From contig JAUILL010000006.1 in assembly GCA_030433335.1 (NCBI GenBank), positions 97,413 to 161,412 of the forward strand: a stretch of 64,000 bases of DNA. The letters run 5' to 3'. The DNA comes from Alphaproteobacteria bacterium (lineage in GTDB: Bacteria; Pseudomonadota; Alphaproteobacteria; Rhodobacterales; Rhodobacteraceae). The notes below the pieces were generated by a model, which saw only the letters and a program-made list of their open reading frames with translations, had not been told where the DNA came from and ran no database searches. Made by a program: the position numbers and the translations under genes. Below, one piece after another: positions 16,955 to 25,493 of the stretch (position 1 is the first letter of the stretch; every line of letters begins with the position of its first letter).

Positions 16955-18471
16955 CACTTAATCAGGCTCTCACCAGTCATTTCTTCGGGCTTCTCGACAC
17001 CCATCAGCTGCAGCACGGTCGGCGCCAGATCGGCCAAGCGGCCATCGCGCAGTTCCGCGCCCTCGGGGCCGCCCACCATGACAACCGGCACAAGGTTCAG
17101 CGTGTGCGCGGTATGTGCGCCGCCCGACTTGGGGTCCACCATGACTTCGCAGTTGCCGTGGTCCGCGGTCACGATCATCGCGCCGCCCTTGGCTTCCAGC
17201 GCCTTCAGCGCCTCGCCCAGACCACTGTCCACCGCTTCACACGCGGCCTTCGCGGCCTCTAGGTCGCCGGTGTGGCCAACCATGTCGGGGTTTGCGTAGT
17301 TCACCACGATCATGTCGTAATCACCGTTGATCGCCTCGACGAACTTAGCGGTCACTTCGGGGGCCGACATCTCGGGCTGCAGGTCATAGGTCGCCACATT
17401 CGGCGACTTCGGCATAAAGCGGTCCTCGCCCTCTTCGGGCACCTCGACGCCACCGTTCAGAAAGAACGTCACGTGGGGGTATTTCTCGGTCTCGGCCAGA
17501 CGGAACTGCTTCTTGCCCTGCTTCGCGACCCAAGCGCCCAGCGTGTTCACGATTTTCCGCTTGGGAAAGGCCGTGTCCATGTAGTCGTTGTGACCGTCCG
17601 AATATTCCACCATGCCCAAGAGCGCCGACAGCTTGGGGCGCTCGCCCACTTCGAAATCGTTGAAATCGGGTTCGCCAATCGCACGCAGGATTTCGCGGGC
17701 ACGGTCCGCGCGGAAGTTCAGGCAGAAGAACCCGTCGCCGTCATGCACGCCTTCGAACCCGCCGATCACAACCGGCTTGATGAACTCGTCCAGAACGTCC
17801 TGCTTGTAGCTGTCTTTCACCGCGTCTTCGGCACTTGCGGCTTCAAAGCCCTTGCCGTTGATCATCGCGTCATAGGCCAGTTGCACCCGCTCCCAGCGGT
17901 TGTCGCGGTCCATGGCGTAATAGCGGCCTGACACGGTGGCGATGAACGCGCCCTCGGGCAGGCGATCTTCCAGCTCTGCCACAAATTTATCAGCGGACTT
18001 GGGCGCCACATCGCGGCCATCGGTGACCACGTGCATCGCAACGGTCACGCCCGCATCGGTGATCGCCTTAGCGGCGGCCAGCGCGTGCTCGGTATGACCA
18101 TGCACACCGCCGTCCGAGATCAGACCCATCACGTGGGCCATGCCCGCGCTCTCGGTCACTTTGGCGATAAACGCCTGCAATTCTTCGTTCTCGTAGAAAG
18201 AGCCATCTTCGATCGCCAGATCGATCTGCCCCAAGTCCATCGCGACCACGCGGCCCGCGCCGATGTTCGTGTGACCCACTTCGGAGTTACCCATCTGGCC
18301 GGTCGGCAGACCTGCGTCGGGGCCGTGGGTGATCAGCCGCGCATGGGGGCAGTCGTTCCAGATACGGTCAAAGTTGGGCGTCGCTGCCAGCGCGGGCGCG
18401 TTCGCCGGACTGTCATCACTCAGTCCCCAACCATCCAGAATACAAAGAACAACGGGCTTGGGTGCAGTCAT
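16954..18471 (-). CDS. gpmI: 2,3-bisphosphoglycerate-independent phosphoglycerate mutase
   Basis: Glycolytic and gluconeogenic enzyme interconverting 3- and 2-phosphoglycerate, 505 residues, alkaline-phosphatase superfamily with two Mn ions. The metal site opens with CILDGWG (about 10-16), the phosphorylated serine is S63 in MGNSEVGH, and further family motifs are SDGGVHGH, NFRADRAREI, YANPDMVGHTG and TADHGNCE. The start has its own upstream region. It overlaps envC by a TGATG junction. Confidence 0.97.
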   Translation of the reverse strand: MTAPKPVVLCILDGWGLSDDSPANAPALAATPNFDRIWNDCPHARLITHGPDAGLPTGQMGNSEVGHTNIGAGRVVAMDLGQIDLAIEDGSFYENEELQAFIAKVTESAGMAHVMGLISDGGVHGHTEHALAAAKAITDAGVTVAMHVVTDGRDVAPKSADKFVAELEDRLPEGAFIATVSGRYYAMDRDNRWERVQLAYDAMINGKGFEAASAEDAVKDSYKQDVLDEFIKPVVIGGFEGVHDGDGFFCLNFRADRAREILRAIGEPDFNDFEVGERPKLSALLGMVEYSDGHNDYMDTAFPKRKIVNTLGAWVAKQGKKQFRLAETEKYPHVTFFLNGGVEVPEEGEDRFMPKSPNVATYDLQPEMSAPEVTAKFVEAINGDYDMIVVNYANPDMVGHTGDLEAAKAACEAVDSGLGEALKALEAKGGAMIVTADHGNCEVMVDPKSGGAHTAHTLNLVPVVMVGGPEGAELRDGRLADLAPTVLQLMGVEKPEEMTGESLIK

Positions 18472-18588
18472 GGTGTTACCTCCTAGGCTTGCCCTCTCCT
18501 AGCGCAAGGCAAGCGCGGGGTGAACCATCCCTGTATCAGGCAACTGGATTTTTTGGTCAAAAACCGGAAGCAGCCCGATCAAGGGCGC

Positions 18589-19059
18589 TTATTCGCGGTG
18601 GTACGGCGCGTTCGACAGGATAGAGGCCGCGCGATACAGCTGCTCGGTCAGCATGACCCGCACCAGCATGTGCGGCCACACCATCTTGCCAAAGCTGATC
18701 GCGAAATCCGCCTCGGCGCGCAGGGACGGGTCGATCCCGTCCGCCCCGCCAATCACAAAGGCCAAGTCCTGCGTGCCCGTGTCACGCCACCCCGCCAGCT
18801 TGTCCGCAAAATCGGGCGAGGTCATGAGTTTCCCGCGTTCATCCATAACGACCAGCCGCGACCCACTGGGGATCGCCTTGCGCAGCAAATCCGCCTCGGC
18901 GCCCATGCCGCGGGACTTCTTATCCTCGACCTCAATGACCTTGGCCGGGCCAAGGCCCAAAGCCCGCCCGGTTCGGTCAAATCGCGTCAGATAGTCGTCA
19001 ATAAGAGTGGCCTCGGGCCCCGACCTCAGTCGGCCCACCACGCACAAATGCACGCGCAT
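18589..19059 (-). CDS. rlmH: 23S rRNA (pseudouridine-1915-N3)-methyltransferase
   Basis: SPOUT methyltransferase of 156 residues acting on pseudouridine 1915 in helix 69 of 70S ribosomes. The conserved knot is FVIGGADGIDPSLRAEADFAISFGKMVWPHMLVRVMLTEQLYRA and the C-terminus NAPYHRE is diagnostic. It lies 26 bases downstream of rsfS, the usual pairing. Confidence 0.97.
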   Translation of the reverse strand: MRVHLCVVGRLRSGPEATLIDDYLTRFDRTGRALGLGPAKVIEVEDKKSRGMGAEADLLRKAIPSGSRLVVMDERGKLMTSPDFADKLAGWRDTGTQDLAFVIGGADGIDPSLRAEADFAISFGKMVWPHMLVRVMLTEQLYRAASILSNAPYHRE

Positions 19060-19085
19060 CGTCAGTCCCTAGTGGCGTGCGAGCC

Positions 19086-19472
19086 TCAGACGCTGCCCGC
19101 AGGCAGCCACATCTTCTCGAGCTGGTAGAACTCGCGCACTTCGGGACGGAACACGTGTACGACAACGTCGCCGGTGTCGATCAGAACCCAGTCGCCGCCT
19201 TCTTTGCCCTCGATTTTCGAATAGATGCCGAAAGCTTCCTTCAGGCGATCGACCAGCTTTTCAGCGATCGAGACAACCTGACGGCTCGAACGGCCAGAAG
19301 CGATTACCATGTAATCACCAATGGACGACACACCGCGCAAATCGATCTGCACGACGTCTTCAGCCTTGTCATCATCAAGAGAGGTCAGGATACGAGACAA
19401 GATGGCTTCACTTGTCACTTCGGCATCCGATGCCGGAACGGGTTCAGCAGACTGGGCTGCTTGGTTCGTCAT
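19086..19472 (-). CDS. rsfS: Ribosome silencing factor RsfS
   Basis: Protein of 128 residues from MTNQAAQSAEP that binds L14 and blocks subunit joining when nutrients are scarce. The conserved core is SLDDDKAEDVVQIDLRGVSSIGDYMVIASGRSSRQV followed by EGKEGGDWVLIDTGDVVVHVFRPEVREFYQLEKMW. The first 20 residues are variable. The frame extends to 19541, but no family similarity supports that. It heads the rsfS-rlmH pair. Confidence 0.95.
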   Translation of the reverse strand: MTNQAAQSAEPVPASDAEVTSEAILSRILTSLDDDKAEDVVQIDLRGVSSIGDYMVIASGRSSRQVVSIAEKLVDRLKEAFGIYSKIEGKEGGDWVLIDTGDVVVHVFRPEVREFYQLEKMWLPAGSV

Positions 19473-19560
19473 AGTCAGGACTTGGTCCTCCTGGATACAC
19501 GCCGAAGAGCCCCGGCGCTGGACATATATATAGCCTACCACTTTTGCGGCTTTTCCTCAA

Positions 19561-19740
19561 TCACCGAGGCAGCAACGCGTAGGGCGACTCACTTGGCGCG
19601 CCTTCATAACGGGCGTTCGCGCCCTGTTCCACCGGCTGGCCCGAATTTTCGAGACTCGCGTGGGCCCAGCCGAAACTCAGGCACAGGGCCAAAATCAGCA
19701 GGATTTGTAGCAAGCACAGAGGCTTCGTCAGCAGGGTCAC
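19561..19740 (-). CDS. Small predicted secreted protein (59 aa, GTG start)
   Basis: From GTG at 19740 the frame codes 59 residues: a clear signal-like start (MTLLTKPLCLLQILLILALC then LSFGWAHA) and a short polar mature part (SLENSGQPVEQGANARYEGAPSE...ALLPR). An in-frame stop lies two codons upstream, so the start must be here or later. It precedes rsfS on the same strand. The hydrophobic/polar pattern and position suggest a real gene, but the ribosome-binding site is weak. Function unknown. Confidence 0.45.
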   Translation of the reverse strand: MTLLTKPLCLLQILLILALCLSFGWAHASLENSGQPVEQGANARYEGAPSESPYALLPR

Positions 19741-19905
19741 GCGTTAAACATCCGTTGGTGAATCACAAGGGGCGGCGTGTAACACGACTTGCCCTTGCAG
19801 CGAAGCCCTCCGCGCTGTATTTCCACGCCATGATGGTAATTTTCGATATGGATGATCGCGCACGCCTGCCGTGGCGCTTCTTCGGTGCGATGCACACCGT
19901 TCTCG

Positions 19906-19922
19906 CCCGCCTATAAGGCGGG
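19906..19922 (+). promoter_or_regulatory. Hairpin and possible leader peptide upstream of leuC
   Basis: CCCGCC (19906-19911) pairs with GGCGGG (19917-19922), 51 bases before leuC. A 28-codon frame at 19830-19916 ends in the loop of this hairpin, with CTA, a rare leucine codon in this GC-rich sequence, as its last sense codon. This could be a leucine-responsive leader, but the peptide is not leucine-rich and has no good ribosome-binding site. Confidence 0.25.
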
Positions 19923-19973
19923 ACCCGAACCACTATTCCATCACAATTTCCAAGATATCCACGGGAGAGGACC

Positions 19974-21383
19974 ATGACCGCCCCGAAGACACTCTATGAC
20001 AAGATCTGGGATGCCCACGTCGCCCACGAGGCCGAGGATGGCACCTGCTTGCTTTATATCGACCGTCACCTCGTACACGAAGTGACCAGCCCTCAGGCAT
20101 TCGAAGGCCTGCGTATGGCCGGCCGCAGCGTGCACGCGCCCGACAAAACCATCGCGGTTCCGGACCACAACGTCCCCACCACTGTGGGCCGTGAAGATCC
20201 GTCGAACATGCCCGAGGACAGCCGCATTCAGGTTGCCGCTCTGGACACCAACGCGAAAGAGTTCGGCATCCACTACTACCCCGTGACCGACGTCCGTCAG
20301 GGCATCGTGCACATCGTCGGCCCCGAGCAGGGCTGGACCCTGCCCGGCATGACCGTCGTTTGTGGTGACAGCCACACCGCGACTCACGGTGCGTTCGGCG
20401 CGCTGGCCCACGGCATCGGTACTTCCGAAGTGGAACACGTTCTGGCCACCCAGACCCTGATCCAGAAGAAGTCCAAGAACATGAAGGTCGAGATCACCGG
20501 CAAACTGCTGCCCGGTGTGACCGCCAAAGACGTTGTTCTGCGCATCATCGCTGAAACCGGCACCGCCGGCGGCACCGGCTATGTGATCGAGTATTGCGGC
20601 GAAGCGATCCGCAACCTCTCGATGGAAGGTCGTATGACCATCTGTAACATGGCCATCGAAGGCGGCGCCCGCGCCGGTCTGATTGCCCCCGACGAGACCA
20701 CCTTTGCTTATGTGAACGGTCGCCCCCACGCCCCCAAAGGCGCCCAGTGGGAAGCCGCTCTGAACTGGTGGAAGACTCTGTACACCGACGAAGGCGCGCA
20801 CTTCGACAAGGTACTGGTCATCGAAGGTGAGTCGATCGAGCCCACCGTGACCTGGGGCACCTCGCCCGAGGACGCACTGCCGATCAGCGCCGTCGTTCCC
20901 ACCCCGTCCGACTTCAAGGGCGGCAAGGTCGAAGCGGCTGCCCGCTCGATCGAGTACATGGGTCTGACTTCGGGCACTCCGCTGACCGACATCGAGATCG
21001 ACACCGTGTTCATCGGTTCCTGCACCAACGGCCGCATCGAAGACCTGCGCGCCGCGGCAGAAATCCTGAAGGGCAAGAAGGTCAAAGAAGGCATGCGTGC
21101 GATGATCGTTCCCGGTTCGGGTCTGGTCCGGGCTCAGGCCGAAGAAGAGGGTCTGGCAGACATCTTCAAGGAAGCCGGTTTCGAATGGCGCCTTGCGGGC
21201 TGCTCGATGTGCCTTGCCATGAACCCCGACCAGCTGAAGCCGGGCGAGCGTTGCGCAGCAACCTCGAACCGCAACTTCGAAGGTCGTCAGGGCCGTGGTG
21301 GCCGCACGCACCTGATGTCGCCCGCGATGGCAGCTGCTGCTGCGATCACCGGCAAGATCACCGACGTGCGCACTCTCGCCTGA
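19974..21383 (+). CDS. leuC: 3-isopropylmalate dehydratase large subunit
   Basis: Aconitase-family subunit (469 residues) that, with LeuD, isomerises 2- to 3-isopropylmalate in leucine synthesis using a [4Fe-4S] cluster. Cluster cysteines are seen in [16 protein letters not shown] and in [12 protein letters not shown]; substrate motifs [15 protein letters not shown] and the [21 protein letters not shown] tail region are intact. A GGGAGAGG ribosome-binding site precedes the ATG. A structured 98-base spacer separates it from leuD. Confidence 0.98.
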   Translation: MTAPKTLYDKIWDAHVAHEAEDGTCLLYIDRHLVHEVTSPQAFEGLRMAGRSVHAPDKTIAVPDHNVPTTVGREDPSNMPEDSRIQVAALDTNAKEFGIHYYPVTDVRQGIVHIVGPEQGWTLPGMTVVCGDSHTATHGAFGALAHGIGTSEVEHVLATQTLIQKKSKNMKVEITGKLLPGVTAKDVVLRIIAETGTAGGTGYVIEYCGEAIRNLSMEGRMTICNMAIEGGARAGLIAPDETTFAYVNGRPHAPKGAQWEAALNWWKTLYTDEGAHFDKVLVIEGESIEPTVTWGTSPEDALPISAVVPTPSDFKGGKVEAAARSIEYMGLTSGTPLTDIEIDTVFIGSCTNGRIEDLRAAAEILKGKKVKEGMRAMIVPGSGLVRAQAEEEGLADIFKEAGFEWRLAGCSMCLAMNPDQLKPGERCAATSNRNFEGRQGRGGRTHLMSPAMAAAAAITGKITDVRTLA

Positions 21384-21394
21384 TAAATCCCGCC

Positions 21395-21449
21395 GCCTGC
21401 GTCAGGCGGTCGTGTATGGACGTAAGCCATACGTGATCCAGACGCAGGC
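21395..21449 (+). other. Nested inverted repeats in the leuC-leuD spacer
   Basis: An outer 9-bp perfect arm pair, GCCTGCGTC (21395-21403) with GACGCAGGC (21441-21449), encloses an inner hairpin GTATGG (21414-21419) with CCATAC (21427-21432). The structure fills the spacer between the leuC stop and the leuD ribosome-binding site. There is no T tract. It could set the LeuC:LeuD ratio or be a mobile palindromic repeat; neither is shown. Confidence 0.5.
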
Positions 21450-21481
21450 CATACCCACCTTTTTCGGAAGGAAGACAGGAT

Positions 21482-22087
21482 ATGGACAAGTTCGAAAAAC
21501 TCAGCGGGATCGCCGCACCCATGCCGTTGATCAACATCGACACCGATATGATCATCCCCAAGCAGTTCCTGAAAACCATCAAGCGTTCGGGCCTCGGCGT
21601 GAACCTGTTTGATGAAATGCGCTACGACGACAACGGCAACGAAATCCCTGATTTCGTGCTGAACAAGCCCGCCTACCGCGAAGCCGAGATCATCGTCGCC
21701 GGTGACAACTTCGGCTGCGGCTCGTCGCGCGAACACGCCCCTTGGGCGATCAAGGATTTCGGCATCAAGTGCGTGATCGCACCCAGCTTTGCCGACATCT
21801 TCTTCAACAACTGCTTCAAGAACGGCATCCTACCCATCGTTCTGCCCCAAGAGCAGGTCGACGTGCTGATGAAGGACGCAGAAAAAGGCGCAAACGCCCG
21901 TATGGAAATCGATCTGGAAGCCCAGACCGTGACCACCTCGGACGGCGAAACCTTTGCCTTCGAAGTCGACGCGTTCCGTAAGCACTGCTTGCTTAACGGT
22001 CTCGATGACATCGGCCTGACCCTAGAAAAGAAACCCGCAATCGAATCTTACGAATCGGAAGCGGCGCAGGCACGCCCTTGGGTCTGA
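21482..22087 (+). CDS. leuD: 3-isopropylmalate dehydratase small subunit
   Basis: Swivelling-domain subunit (201 residues) partnering LeuC. Conserved segments are [45 protein letters not shown] (substrate-binding serine loop) and [29 protein letters not shown] stretch precedes the ATG. It is followed by a Rho-independent terminator, so leuB downstream is transcribed separately. Confidence 0.98.
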   Translation: MDKFEKLSGIAAPMPLINIDTDMIIPKQFLKTIKRSGLGVNLFDEMRYDDNGNEIPDFVLNKPAYREAEIIVAGDNFGCGSSREHAPWAIKDFGIKCVIAPSFADIFFNNCFKNGILPIVLPQEQVDVLMKDAEKGANARMEIDLEAQTVTTSDGETFAFEVDAFRKHCLLNGLDDIGLTLEKKPAIESYESEAAQARPWV

Positions 22088-22114
22088 CGCCCTGACAAAC
22101 CACAAGATATAGAG

Positions 22115-22140
22115 AGGGGCCGTATTTCGGCCCCTTTTTT
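22115..22140 (+). terminator. Terminator after leuD
   Basis: AGGGGCCG (22115-22122) pairs with CGGCCCCT (22128-22135) around a 5-base loop and runs into six T residues. Confidence 0.85.
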
Positions 22141-22193
22141 GCTTACGGTTTGATGCAGAATAGCACCAGCTTTTCCCCGAATCCGCCCCAATA

Positions 22194-22212
22194 TGTAAGT
22201 AACTTACTTACA
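22194..22212. promoter_or_regulatory. Perfect 19-bp dyad upstream of the membrane protein gene
   Basis: TGTAAGTAA C TTACTTACA is a 9+1+9 perfect palindrome in the 255-base spacer after leuD, 131 bases before the GTG of the next gene. Length, symmetry and AT content fit an operator for a TetR-like dimer or similar repressor. No cognate regulator gene lies alongside, and the rest of the spacer shows nothing I can name. Confidence 0.45.
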
Positions 22213-22342
22213 GGTATTGAGACCTGATCCCGATATTGGCAGCATTGTGTCAAGATTGAGGCATTCCGCACCATAAGCGGATCAGGTGGGTCAAAAGGCA
22301 CGGCAAAAGAAGCCTAGCCCGCCCTGGTAGAGAGGTAGAGCA

Positions 22343-23179
22343 GTGTTCACACGTTTTGTGAGCGCACTTGTGCGCGCGATATTCGTCGTGCTGTTGATCG
22401 CGACCCCGTGGCTGCTCATGCCCGGTCCGAATGACAGTGCGCCCATCGTCCTTCTGGTGGCGATCTTTGTCGGCTGGCTCGTCTTCTCAGAATACATGAC
22501 CGAATACCCCAGCCTGATCGAATTCCGCGATGCCCCACCCTATAACCGCCTGCGGTTTGGTGCCCTGTTCGCGACCGTTCTGGTGCTGACCCTGATCCAG
22601 CGCGGCATCAACCATCCCAGCCCCATCAGCGAGTTGTTTACCGCGATTTCGCACGTCGTCGGCGATGCTTTGGACTTCCCGTTCTCGCCCGTGCGCCTGA
22701 TGGTTCTGTCCCTGCCCGAAGGCACCCATGTCGCCGACTATGATCTGCTGCGCCGCACCTCGGCGATCGCCTATCTGATGTCGCTCATCTCGTTGGTTTT
22801 CTTCATCTTTATCATGTGGCTGAATGGCTGGCCCCGCCAGAACGGCAGCTTCAACGTCTGGACCAACCTGCCCACTTTTGACCCCACCGGTGGCGGCGAT
22901 GTGGTGGGCCGTCTGAACCGCGACGCCAATCTTTACGTGGCTTTAGGCTTTTTGCTGCCATTCTTGATCCCGGCCTTCATGAAGGTCGCCGCGGGGATCA
23001 TCGACCCGATCGCCGTGACACAACCAAAGTCACTGATCTGGACCGTCAGCCTATGGGCCTTTGTACCGTCGAGCCTCTTGATGCGGGGCATTGCCACCGC
23101 CCGCGTCGCCTCGATGATCGCGGACAAACGTCGCCGGTCCATGGATCGCGACACCGAGGATATGCACGTCTTCGGCTGA
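22343..23179 (+). CDS. Conserved integral membrane protein of unknown function
   Basis: Protein of 278 residues with about six predicted membrane segments, starting from GTG (MFTRFVSALVRAIFVVLLIA), then [76 protein letters not shown] and a final helix before a basic tail (ADKRRRSMDRD). AGAGGTAGA precedes the start. It overlaps the following EEP-family gene. I see no enzymatic motif; the leuD-to-leuB position suggests a conserved local module. Confidence 0.8.
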   Translation: MFTRFVSALVRAIFVVLLIATPWLLMPGPNDSAPIVLLVAIFVGWLVFSEYMTEYPSLIEFRDAPPYNRLRFGALFATVLVLTLIQRGINHPSPISELFTAISHVVGDALDFPFSPVRLMVLSLPEGTHVADYDLLRRTSAIAYLMSLISLVFFIFIMWLNGWPRQNGSFNVWTNLPTFDPTGGGDVVGRLNRDANLYVALGFLLPFLIPAFMKVAAGIIDPIAVTQPKSLIWTVSLWAFVPSSLLMRGIATARVASMIADKRRRSMDRDTEDMHVFG

Positions 23180-24228
23180 TCCTGCTGGCAGTGCTGGTCT
23201 GCCTCGCAGGGCTGGCCCACGCCGATCCCATCCGCATCGCGACCTACAACACAGAGCTCGGCCGTAAGGGGCCGGGCCTTTTGCTGCGCGACATCCGGCG
23301 CGGCGACGATCAGGTCAGCGCCGTCCTGCAGGTGTTGATTCAGGCGAATGCAGACGTCATTGCCTTGCAGAGCATCGACTGGGATTACCGAGGGGAAACT
23401 CTGGCAGCCTTTGTAGATGCCCTTTCAGCCCAAGGCCTCACCTACCCGCACACCTTTACCCTGCGCCCCAATGCCGGACTTCAGATCGCGGGCACCGATC
23501 CGCCCCAAGACCACAGCTTCGGTCGATTCGCAGGGTCCGAGGGGATGGCCTTGCTTTCGAAATTCCCAATCGACCGCGCGCAGGTCAGCGACTACGCCAA
23601 TCTTGCGTGGCGCGCCCTGCCGTGGACACACCCTCCGGCGGGAGCACACCCCGATCAACGCCTATCGACCATGGGGCATTGGGTCGTGCCGATCCAAACG
23701 CCCGACGGCCCGCTTAGCATAATGGTCTTCCACGCCACGCCCCCTGTCTTTGACGGCCCCGACAATGCCAACGGCCTGCGCAACGGCGACGAGATCCTGT
23801 TCTGGCAACACCTTCTGGACGGCGCACACGGCCCGCCGCCCGAACGCTTTGTGATCATTGGGGATTTCAATAACGATCCCACCCAAGGCGAAGGTCTGAA
23901 AGCCCCCCTAAACGCTCTGCTAGACGACCCGCGCCTGACAACCGCCCACGTCACAGGCATCCGAGGCACCGCCACTGTCGACTGGTCCGATATCGGCCTG
24001 CCGCCCATGCGCGTCAGCTACATTCTGCCTGACAACGGGATCAGCATCACCGCCAGTGGCATCCTCTGGCCACCCCCCGATGACCCAACCCACGCGACCA
24101 TTCATTCCGCCAGTCGGCACCGTTTGGTGTGGGCAGACATTGAGATGCCCCGCGACACGCAAGAAAACGTCACTCAGCCTGCAAAACAACAGCTGCGGTT
24201 CCTTGACCCCCTCCGCGCCAATCGGTAG
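23053..24228 (+). CDS. Secreted endonuclease/exonuclease/phosphatase-family hydrolase
   Basis: EEP-fold metal-dependent phosphodiesterase. The core shows RIATYNTELGRKGPGLLL at the start, VIALQSIDW with a Gln where Glu is usual, FVIIGDFNNDPTQG (Asp/Asn catalytic pair) and a final SASRHRLVWADI carrying the catalytic His. Before the core lies a signal-like stretch, RLILLAVLVCLAGLAHADP. The start is unresolved: ATG at 23053 overlaps the upstream gene by 127 bases, the only other common codon in frame is GTG at 23191 inside the signal, and CTG at 23176 would overlap the upstream stop neatly. Substrate unknown. Confidence 0.75.
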   Translation: MGLCTVEPLDAGHCHRPRRLDDRGQTSPVHGSRHRGYARLRLILLAVLVCLAGLAHADPIRIATYNTELGRKGPGLLLRDIRRGDDQVSAVLQVLIQANADVIALQSIDWDYRGETLAAFVDALSAQGLTYPHTFTLRPNAGLQIAGTDPPQDHSFGRFAGSEGMALLSKFPIDRAQVSDYANLAWRALPWTHPPAGAHPDQRLSTMGHWVVPIQTPDGPLSIMVFHATPPVFDGPDNANGLRNGDEILFWQHLLDGAHGPPPERFVIIGDFNNDPTQGEGLKAPLNALLDDPRLTTAHVTGIRGTATVDWSDIGLPPMRVSYILPDNGISITASGILWPPPDDPTHATIHSASRHRLVWADIEMPRDTQENVTQPAKQQLRFLDPLRANR

Positions 24229-24270
24229 GCCATCTGCCAACTCTTGGGACATTCAAAAGGACCATCGCAC

Positions 24271-25377
24271 ATGAGCAATCCTTCGCTTCTTATCCTGCCT
24301 GGTGACGGCATCGGCCCCGAAGTCATGGCGCAGGTTCGCCGCATCATCGACTGGTTCGGTGACAAGCGCGACCTGAAGATCGACGTGAGCGAAGATCTCG
24401 TCGGTGGTGCAGCGTATGACGCGCACGGCACCCCTCTGCACGACGACACCATGGCCAAAGCGCAAGAAGTCGACGCGGTTCTGCTGGGTGCCGTTGGCGG
24501 CCCCAAGTACGACGTTTTGGACTTCTCGGTGAAGCCCGAGCGCGGCCTCCTGCGTCTGCGCAAGGAAATGGACCTCTACGCGAACCTGCGCCCCGCACAG
24601 TGCTTTGACGCGCTGGCCGACTTCAGCTCGCTGAAGCGTGACGTGGTTGCTGGTCTGGACATCATGATCGTGCGCGAACTGACCTCGGGCATCTACTTCG
24701 GCGAGCCCCGCGGCATCTTCGAAGAAGGCAACGAGCGCGTGGGCATCAACACCCAGCGTTACACCGAGTCGGAAATCGAGCGTGTTGCGCGTTCGGCGTT
24801 CGAACTGGCCCGCCGCCGTGGCAACAAGGTCTGCTCGATGGAGAAGGCCAACGTGATGGAATCGGGCATCCTGTGGCGCGAAGTCGTCCAGAAGGTCCAC
24901 GACGAAGAATACCCCGATGTCGAGCTGTCGCACATGTACGCAGACGCAGGCGCAATGCAGCTCTGCCGCTGGCCCAAGCAGTTTGACGTCATCGTGACCG
25001 ACAACCTGTTCGGCGACCTGCTGTCGGACGCGGCCGCGATGCTGACCGGCTCGCTGGGTATGCTGCCGTCGGCTTCGCTGGGTGCGCCCATGGCGAACGG
25101 CCGCCCCAAAGCCATGTACGAACCGGTACACGGCTCGGCTCCTGACATCGCAGGTCAGGGCAAAGCCAACCCGATCGCGTGTATTCTGTCCTTCGCAATG
25201 GCCCTGCGCTACAGCTTTGACCAAGGCGCAGAGGCCGACCGTCTGGAAGCAGCCGTTGCCAAGGTTCTCGAAGATGGCGTGCGCACTGCTGACCTTCTGG
25301 GTGAAGAAGGCGTTGAGCCCGTCACCACCGAAGGCATGGGCGACGCGGTTCTGGCGGCTCTGGACGCCAGCCTCTGA
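24271..25377 (+). CDS. leuB: 3-isopropylmalate dehydrogenase
   Basis: NAD-dependent oxidative decarboxylase of leucine synthesis, 368 residues from [19 protein letters not shown]. Family signatures are [19 protein letters not shown], the substrate and Mg site [16 protein letters not shown] and [30 protein letters not shown], and [18 protein letters not shown]. An AAAGGA ribosome-binding site lies 9 bases before the ATG; an ATG at 24244 is in frame but less likely. It ends at a G-rich terminator. Confidence 0.98.
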   Translation: MSNPSLLILPGDGIGPEVMAQVRRIIDWFGDKRDLKIDVSEDLVGGAAYDAHGTPLHDDTMAKAQEVDAVLLGAVGGPKYDVLDFSVKPERGLLRLRKEMDLYANLRPAQCFDALADFSSLKRDVVAGLDIMIVRELTSGIYFGEPRGIFEEGNERVGINTQRYTESEIERVARSAFELARRRGNKVCSMEKANVMESGILWREVVQKVHDEEYPDVELSHMYADAGAMQLCRWPKQFDVIVTDNLFGDLLSDAAAMLTGSLGMLPSASLGAPMANGRPKAMYEPVHGSAPDIAGQGKANPIACILSFAMALRYSFDQGAEADRLEAAVAKVLEDGVRTADLLGEEGVEPVTTEGMGDAVLAALDASL

Positions 25378-25402
25378 TAAACCTGCATAATCATGAATGT
25401 AT

Positions 25403-25433
25403 GAGGGGGGCCTTGCGGGCCCCTTTCTTTTTG
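25403..25433 (+). terminator. Terminator after leuB
   Basis: A G-rich left arm (about 25404-25412) pairs, with a bulge, with GGGCCCC (25417-25423) around TTGC, followed by TTTCTTTTT. Confidence 0.65.
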
Positions 25434-25493
25434 GTTTGATGGCCCTAGGGTCTTCCCAATTCCTTGTACTCCCTCCCTCCAAGGAGTCTTTTC

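Noticed and set aside
19941..21311. 456-codon minus-strand frame opposite leuC
   Set aside because: Antisense shadow of leuC.
22300..22345. tRNA-like string CTGGTAGAGAGGTAGAGCA before the membrane protein gene
   Set aside because: No acceptor or T arm can be folded around it; it functions as the ribosome-binding region of the GTG start.
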